This document shows, piece after piece, positions 59,582 to 64,000 of a DNA stretch of 64,000 nt. Both the position numbers and the translations under genes were made by a program. Source of the DNA: Allobosea sp. (lineage in GTDB: Bacteria; Pseudomonadota; Alphaproteobacteria; Rhizobiales; Beijerinckiaceae); NCBI GenBank assembly GCA_024231975.1, contig JAAEQB010000076.1, positions 1-64,000 of the forward strand, given 5' to 3'. The notes beneath the pieces were generated by a model that had not been told where the DNA came from, searched no databases, and saw nothing but the letters and a program-made list of their open reading frames with translations. The stretch's first letter is position 1; every line of letters starts with the position of its first letter.

Positions 59582-60499
59582 ATGAACCCGACCCGCTCCT
59601 TCCAGGGCCTGCTGCTGACCTTGCAGCGCTTCTGGGCCGAGCGCGGCTGCGTCATCCTCCAGCCCTACGACATGGAGGTCGGCGCCGGCACCTTCCACCC
59701 GGCGACGACGCTGCGCGCGCTGGGGCCGAAGCCCTGGAAGGCGGCCTATGTCCAGCCTTCACGCCGGCCCAAGGACGGCCGCTATGGCGAGAACCCGAAC
59801 CGGCTGCAGCACTACTACCAGTTCCAGGTGATCCTGAAGCCGTCGCCGCCGGATTTGCAGCAGCTCTATCTCGACTCGCTCAAGGCGATCGGCGTCGACC
59901 TGGCCCTGCACGATGTCCGCTTCGTCGAGGACGATTGGGAGAGCCCGACGCTCGGCGCCTGGGGCCTCGGCTGGGAATGCTGGTGCGACGGCATGGAGGT
60001 CAGCCAGTTCACCTATTTCCAGCAGGTCGCCGGCGTCGAATGCGCGCCCGTAGCGGGCGAGCTCACCTATGGGCTCGAGCGCCTCGCCATGTATGTCCAG
60101 GGCGTCGAGAACGTCTACGACCTCAACTTCAACGGCCTCGAAGGCGAGGACCGCATCTCCTATGGCGACGTCTTCCTGCAGGCAGAGCAGGAGTTCTCGC
60201 GGCATAATTTCGAATACGCCAACACCGAGACCCTGTTCCGCCATTTCAGCGACGCCGAGGCCGAGTGCAAGGCGCTGCTGGCCGCAGGCGAAGCTGAAGA
60301 GGGCGCCAATTCCGCCCAGCACAAGCTCGCTTTGCCGGCCTATGACCAGTGCATCAAGGCGAGCCATGTCTTCAATCTGCTCGATGCGCGCGGCGTGATC
60401 TCGGTCACCGAGCGCCAGAGCTACATCCTGCGCGTGCGCGAGCTCGCCAAAGCCTGCGGCGCCGCCTGGCTGAAGACCGCCGGCGGGGGAGCGAACTGA
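59582..60499 (+). CDS. glyQ: Glycine-tRNA ligase alpha subunit
   Basis: 305 residues from ATG 59582 (MNPTRSFQGLLLTLQRFWAERGCVI); ATG 59554 would add nine. The class-II site is seen in MEVGAGTFHPATTLRALGP and GMEVSQFTYFQQVAG, with TYGLERLAMYVQGV as motif 3. It charges glycine onto tRNA-Gly together with the beta subunit. Its stop overlaps the glyS start by one base. Upstream of it is the divergent trio of secreted proteins. Confidence 0.97.
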   Translation: MNPTRSFQGLLLTLQRFWAERGCVILQPYDMEVGAGTFHPATTLRALGPKPWKAAYVQPSRRPKDGRYGENPNRLQHYYQFQVILKPSPPDLQQLYLDSLKAIGVDLALHDVRFVEDDWESPTLGAWGLGWECWCDGMEVSQFTYFQQVAGVECAPVAGELTYGLERLAMYVQGVENVYDLNFNGLEGEDRISYGDVFLQAEQEFSRHNFEYANTETLFRHFSDAEAECKALLAAGEAEEGANSAQHKLALPAYDQCIKASHVFNLLDARGVISVTERQSYILRVRELAKACGAAWLKTAGGGAN

Positions 60500-62802
60500 T
60501 GCCTGATCTCCTGCTTGAATTGTTCTCCGAGGAAATCCCCGCCCGCATGCAGCGCAAGGCGGCGGAAGACCTGAAGAAGCTCGTCACCGATGCGCTGGTC
60601 GAGCGCGGCCTGACCTATGAGGGCGCCAAGGCCTTCGCGACGCCGCGCCGGCTCGCCCTCACCATCGCCGGTCTGCCCGTGCGCGGCCGCGATGTTCGCG
60701 AGGAGCGCAAGGGCCCGCGCGTCGGCGCGCCCGATGCCGCCGTGCAGGGCTTCCTCAAGGCTGCCGGGCTGACCTCGCTCGACCAGGCGACGATCGTCAG
60801 CGATCCCAAGAAGGGCGATTCCTACGTCGCCGTGATCGAGAAGCCTGGGCAGGAGACCGTCGTGGCGATCGCCGAGATCGTGCCGGCGGTGATCCGTTCG
60901 TTCCCATGGCCGAAATCGATGCGCTGGGGCAAGGCTTCCGCCGAGAGCGGCTCGTTGCGCTGGGTCCGCCCGCTGCACTCGATCCTCTGCACCTTCGGCG
61001 CCGAGACCGAGGATCCGGAGGTCGTGTCCTTCGAGGTCGACGGCATCAAGTCGGGCAATGTCACCTATGGCCATCGCTTCCATGCGCCCGGCCCGATCAC
61101 GGTGAAGCGCTTCGACGACTACGTGCCGAGCCTGGAGCGGGCCAAGGTCGTGCTCGACGCCGACCGCCGCAAGGAGATCATTCTCGCCGACGCCAGGAAT
61201 CTCGCCTTCGCCGCGGGTCTGGAGCTGGTCGAGGACGAGGGTTTGCTGGAGGAGGTCGCCGGCCTCGTCGAATGGCCGGTCGTGCTGATGGGCGATTTCG
61301 AGGAGCGCTTCCTCGAGATTCCCGGCGAGGCGATCCGTGCCACCATTCGCGCCAACCAGAAATGCTTCGTGCTGCGCGATCCCGCGACGGGCGAGCTCGC
61401 CAACCGCTTCATCCCGGTCTCGAACCTGATGGCGAGCGATGGCGGTCAGGCAATCACCGCCGGCAATGGTCGCGTCGTCCGCGCTCGCCTCTCCGACGCG
61501 TCTTACTTCTGGCAGACCGATCGCGGCCCGCTGCCCGATCTCGATACGCTGAACGAGAGTGCCGACAAGCTCGGGCTCGACCTCGCCAAGCCGCTCGACC
61601 AACGCATGGCCAAGCTCGACAGGCTCGGCGTCGTCTTCCACGCCAAGCTCGGCACGCAAGGCGAGCGCGTCCAGCGCATCGTCGCGCTGGCGAAGGAGCT
61701 GGCCCCGATCGTCGGCGCCGACCCGGCGATGGCCGAGCGCGCCGCGAGGCTCGCCAAGGCCGATTTGCCGACCGAGATGGTCGGCGAGTTCCCGGAATTG
61801 CAGGGGCTGATGGGGCGGAAGTACGCGGAGCTGCAGGGCGAGAACGCCTCGGTCGCCGCCGCGATCGAGGAGCATTATAAGCCGCTCGGCCCCTCCGACC
61901 GCGTCCCGACCGATCCCGTCTCGGTGGCGGTGGCGCTCGCCGACAAGCTCGACACGCTGGTCGGTTTCTGGGCGATCGACGAGAAGCCGACCGGCAGCAA
62001 GGACCCTTATGCGTTGCGTCGCGCGGCGTTGGGTGTGATCCGGCTGGTGGTCGAGAATAATCTTCGTTTGGAGCTTCGTCCGCTTCTCAAACGGCTTAAC
62101 CTAGCTTGGCTGGCGGGGCGCTTCTCAAACGCTCAGCTCACTGAACTTGTGGGGTCAATTAGCCCATTGCGGGCGGTAGCTGAAGAGCGCGCTCTATCCG
62201 AGCGCTTGCTTCTCGAACAAGCACAGCAAGGTGTCGACGTCGCTTATGGGGTTGCTTACAACGACCTGCTTTCTTTCGATTATGACCGCCTGAAGGTCAT
62301 GCTGCGTGACCAGGGCGCGCGGCATGATCTGGTCGATGCGGTGCTGGGCGAGGGCGCGTCGGCCAATGACGACCTCCTGCTCATCACCCGCCGCGTCGCG
62401 GCGCTCGGCCGCTTCCTCGAGACCGATGACGGCAAAAGTCTGCTGGCCGGCTACAAGCGCGCGGCCAATATCCTCAAGGCCGAGGAGAAGAAGGACGGCG
62501 AGGGCGCCTTCGCGGCCAAGGCCGATCTCCAGCTCATCGCCGATGCCGGACTGATCGAGGAGAAGGCGCTCGCGGTCGCGCTGGCGCAGGCGACGCCAAA
62601 GGCCGAGGCCGCCATCGCTGCCGAGGACTATGAGGGCGCCATGGCGGCGCTTGCCGAGCTGCGGCCGGCGGTCGATGCCTTTTTCGACAAGGTCACGGTC
62701 AACGATCCCGATCCGGCCTTGCGCGCCAACCGCCTCAAGCTGCTCAACCAGCTGCGCGAGGCGACCCGTGCCGTGGCGGATTTCGGGCGCATCGCGGGCT
62801 GA
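60499..62802 (+). CDS. glyS: Glycine-tRNA ligase beta subunit
   Basis: 767 residues from ATG 60499 (MPDLLLELFSEEIPARMQRK, the usual beta start). WPKSMRWG and RANQKCFVLRD are conserved core segments, and the C-terminal helical anticodon part follows. It forms an alpha2beta2 enzyme with GlyQ. A stretch at about residues 518-597 (62050-62290) has clearly lower GC than the flanks (101 of 180 bases in 62101-62280, against 42 of 60 in 61861-61920) and ends at YNDLLSFDYDRLKVML. The frame stays open throughout. Confidence 0.96.
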   Translation: MPDLLLELFSEEIPARMQRKAAEDLKKLVTDALVERGLTYEGAKAFATPRRLALTIAGLPVRGRDVREERKGPRVGAPDAAVQGFLKAAGLTSLDQATIVSDPKKGDSYVAVIEKPGQETVVAIAEIVPAVIRSFPWPKSMRWGKASAESGSLRWVRPLHSILCTFGAETEDPEVVSFEVDGIKSGNVTYGHRFHAPGPITVKRFDDYVPSLERAKVVLDADRRKEIILADARNLAFAAGLELVEDEGLLEEVAGLVEWPVVLMGDFEERFLEIPGEAIRATIRANQKCFVLRDPATGELANRFIPVSNLMASDGGQAITAGNGRVVRARLSDASYFWQTDRGPLPDLDTLNESADKLGLDLAKPLDQRMAKLDRLGVVFHAKLGTQGERVQRIVALAKELAPIVGADPAMAERAARLAKADLPTEMVGEFPELQGLMGRKYAELQGENASVAAAIEEHYKPLGPSDRVPTDPVSVAVALADKLDTLVGFWAIDEKPTGSKDPYALRRAALGVIRLVVENNLRLELRPLLKRLNLAWLAGRFSNAQLTELVGSISPLRAVAEERALSERLLLEQAQQGVDVAYGVAYNDLLSFDYDRLKVMLRDQGARHDLVDAVLGEGASANDDLLLITRRVAALGRFLETDDGKSLLAGYKRAANILKAEEKKDGEGAFAAKADLQLIADAGLIEEKALAVALAQATPKAEAAIAAEDYEGAMAALAELRPAVDAFFDKVTVNDPDPALRANRLKLLNQLREATRAVADFGRIAG

Positions 62803-62806
62803 CATG

Positions 62807-62913
62807 CGTCATGCTCGGGCTTGACCCGAGCATCTCAGGCCGGAGGAGACTCTGGTCAGCGCATTCTTGTCCAGAGATTCTCGGGTCTGCGCTTCGCTCC
62901 GCCCGAGAATGAC
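62807..62913 (+). repeat. RIME-like palindromic repeat, copy 3
   Basis: CGTCATGCTCGGGCTTGACC with CCCGAGCATCTC forms the left stem. GAGATTCTCGGGTC with CCCGAGAATGACG forms the right one. It is the cleanest of the three related copies (6925, 23586, 62807). Confidence 0.85.
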
Positions 62914-62920
62914 GCGCTCT

Positions 62921-63019
62921 CCGTCATGCTCGCCCTTGTGGCGAGCATCCACGTCTTGGACACGACCTTGGATCAGTGAAGCGAAGACGTGGGTGGTCGG
63001 GACAAGCCCGACCATGACG
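62921..63019 (+). repeat. RIME-like palindromic repeat, fourth family
   Basis: CGTCATGCTCGCCCTTGTGG with GCGAGCATCCACGTCTTGG opens the unit, and GAAGACGTGGGTGGTCGGG with CCCGACCATGACG closes it. It abuts the previous repeat. A diverged relative lies at 63348-63440. Confidence 0.8.
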
Positions 63020-63173
63020 ATATCGACGGGGTTTCCCAAAGCGCTAACCGGCTCCCCTTCCGGAACCTTTTCCCAAGGCTCCACGTTCTCTTGCCCGAGA
63101 CAGCTTTCTGCGAATGCGTCGCAGCCAGCGCCTCGGGGGGCCGGCTTTCGGCCGCGATAAGAGGATTTGAGCC

Positions 63174-63335
63174 ATGAGCATTCTGATTTCGCTGTTGATC
63201 ACCATCCTGGTGATCGCCCTCGTGCTTTATCTGGTGCGGATGCTGCCGGTGGACGGCAACATCAAGAACATCATCCAGATCATCGTCATTCTCATCGGTA
63301 TCCTGTCGCTGCTGCGCTACCTCGCAGTCTTCTAG
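63174..63335 (+). CDS. Small membrane protein, Thivi_2564-like, 53 residues
   Basis: ATG 63174 has GAGGATTTGAGCC upstream. MSILISLLITILVIALVLYL is the first membrane helix, RMLPVDGNIKNI the polar loop, and QIIVILIGILSLLRYL the second helix. The size, the loop and the two helices match the Thivi_2564 family of small membrane proteins, whose function is unknown. It stands alone between repeats. Confidence 0.8.
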   Translation: MSILISLLITILVIALVLYLVRMLPVDGNIKNIIQIIVILIGILSLLRYLAVF

Positions 63336-63347
63336 CCAAAGGGGCCG

Positions 63348-63440
63348 CCGTCATGCCTGCCCCGTGGCGGGTGTCCATGCGAACATCGCCTGTGACCGGC
63401 GAGCACATGGATGGTCGGGACAAGGCCCGGCCATGGCGGT
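63348..63440 (+). repeat. Degenerate RIME-like repeat
   Basis: CCGTCATGCC at the left and GATGGTCGGGACAAGGCCCG, CCATGGCGG at the right resemble the repeat at 62921-63019 with many changes. The hairpin GATGGTCGGGACAAGGCCCGGCCAT is still recognisable in outline. Confidence 0.6.
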
Positions 63441-63504
63441 GGTGGCGCTTTCAACCGGCAATTGACGAAAATGCCGCGCTGATCCAGACTCTCATCGGTC
63501 CAGA

Positions 63505-63537
63505 GGGCCCCGGACGCGACCCGTCCCGGGGCCCTTT
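63505..63537 (+). terminator. Terminator-like hairpin before the URC1 gene
   Basis: A 9-bp stem (63505-63513 with 63526-63534) followed by TTT. It lies 28 bases before the next start and about 170 after the small membrane gene, so it could end the former's transcript. Confidence 0.6.
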
Positions 63538-63564
63538 CCCGTTCGAGACCGAGCGATCGCCGCG

Positions 63565-64000
63565 ATGACTTCGCAGAACCGCACCAGCCATATCCGCCTG
63601 ACCTCGCATCCCGAGCCCGGAAGCGCCGCCGCCCGCTTCCCGATCCATTGGGGCGCCGCAACGCCGGAGGAGCGAGGACCGGTCATCGCCTCGACCACCA
63701 ACCCCGCCGACCGCAACGTCATCGGCGCCCATGGCGGCTCCTATTCGGTCTATCGCGCGCTCGCCATCTCCGCCCGGGCGATGAACCCGGCGCAGCGGCC
63801 GGACCTGACCAACACCTATCCGACCTCCGACATCCTGCCGCAGGCGCAATGGTTCGAGCCCGGGCGGATCGTCTCGCTCGATCCGTTCGGCCACCGCGTC
63901 GCCCAGGATTTCGGCAAGTGGATCGGCGAGGGCATCGACATCCGCCCGACCATCGCGGTCACCAAGGCGCGGCTCAACCTGCCCGAGATCCTCGCCGCCA
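63565..64000 (+). CDS. URC1-type GTP cyclohydrolase II homologue, cut by window edge
   Basis: The first 145 codons from ATG 63565 are present. IRLTSHPEPGSAAARFPIHWG, TPEERGPVIASTTNPADRNV, IGAHGGSYSVYRALA and DIRPTIAVTKARLNLPEIL match the GTP cyclohydrolase II-like proteins that belong to the uracil-degradation (URC) group. The cysteine zinc site of the family would lie beyond the edge. In this pathway URC4 (DUF1688) and a phosphoribosyltransferase usually lie downstream, which could not be seen here. Confidence 0.85.
   Translation, partial: MTSQNRTSHIRLTSHPEPGSAAARFPIHWGAATPEERGPVIASTTNPADRNVIGAHGGSYSVYRALAISARAMNPAQRPDLTNTYPTSDILPQAQWFEPGRIVSLDPFGHRVAQDFGKWIGEGIDIRPTIAVTKARLNLPEILAA

Larger units (their letters stand above)
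62803..63173. other. Repeat-filled spacer behind glyS
   Basis: No gene is seen. It holds two adjacent palindromic repeats (62807-62913 and 62921-63019) and then about 150 bases without recognised features before the small membrane protein gene. Confidence 0.75.

Overview
The window is GC-rich chromosomal DNA of an alphaproteobacterium, almost certainly order Hyphomicrobiales and most like a Bosea/Methylobacterium-type genome. This rests on the gene order smc-dsbA-DUF721 next to mutY, a CcrM-type GANTC methyltransferase, separate b and b' ATP synthase subunits, a ctaC-ctaD-ctaB-ctaG-ctaE-SURF1-thrC-M16 block, split glycine decarboxylase subunits, IalB, and RIME-like intergenic palindromes. The genus is inference; no rRNA or tRNA gene was recognised.

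Layout. 1-3972: most of a very large autotransporter passenger on the minus strand, cut by the left edge, with 23 short repeats and five beta-strand repeats. 4134-6921: acetyltransferase, 1-Cys peroxiredoxin, DsbD-alpha protein, YqgE. 7041-13397: EAL/degenerate-GGDEF membrane protein, RimJ-like GNAT, M16 peptidase, thrC. 13648-20174: aa3-type cytochrome c oxidase operon (ctaC, ctaD, ctaB, a 58-aa protein, ctaG, ctaE, DUF983, SURF1) on the minus strand. 20559-26612: IalB plus lipoprotein, then a tandem glycine riboswitch and gcvT-gcvH-gcvPA-gcvPB. 26616-28785: a toxin-antitoxin pair with a frameshifted VapC, then an L,D-transpeptidase. 28879-31508: the F0 operon atpI-B-E-F'-F, with a good promoter at 31701-31729. 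31824-41918: smc, dsbA, DUF721, GNAT, DUF4336, mutY, ccrM, PhzF and rnhB. 42154-49622: radical SAM protein, small glycosyltransferase-like protein, zinc peptidase, M20 peptidase, bd-type quinol oxidase and uracil-DNA glycosylase. 49797-58129: ETF-ubiquinone oxidoreductase, a 36-aa lipoprotein, a TPR protein, ispE, a low-GC insert (secreted orphan plus parDE with a frameshifted toxin), polyprenyl diphosphate synthase, DUF2007 and a TrmN6-like methyltransferase. 58139-59352: three tandem secreted paralogues. 59582-62802: glyQ and glyS. 62803-64000: a repeat-rich spacer, a 53-aa membrane protein and the start of a URC1-type GTP cyclohydrolase.

Most of the window is core metabolism and housekeeping: respiration (aa3 oxidase, bd oxidase, ETF-QO, F0), glycine cleavage, isoprenoid/quinone tail synthesis, DNA repair and chromosome maintenance. 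The accessory signals are the repeat-built autotransporter, two toxin-antitoxin loci that each keep an intact antitoxin but a frameshifted toxin, the secreted paralogue trio, and several palindromic regulatory sites. I found no convincing wholly new multi-gene system. The least explained items are the autotransporter repeat arrays, the secreted trio and the low-GC insert behind ispE.
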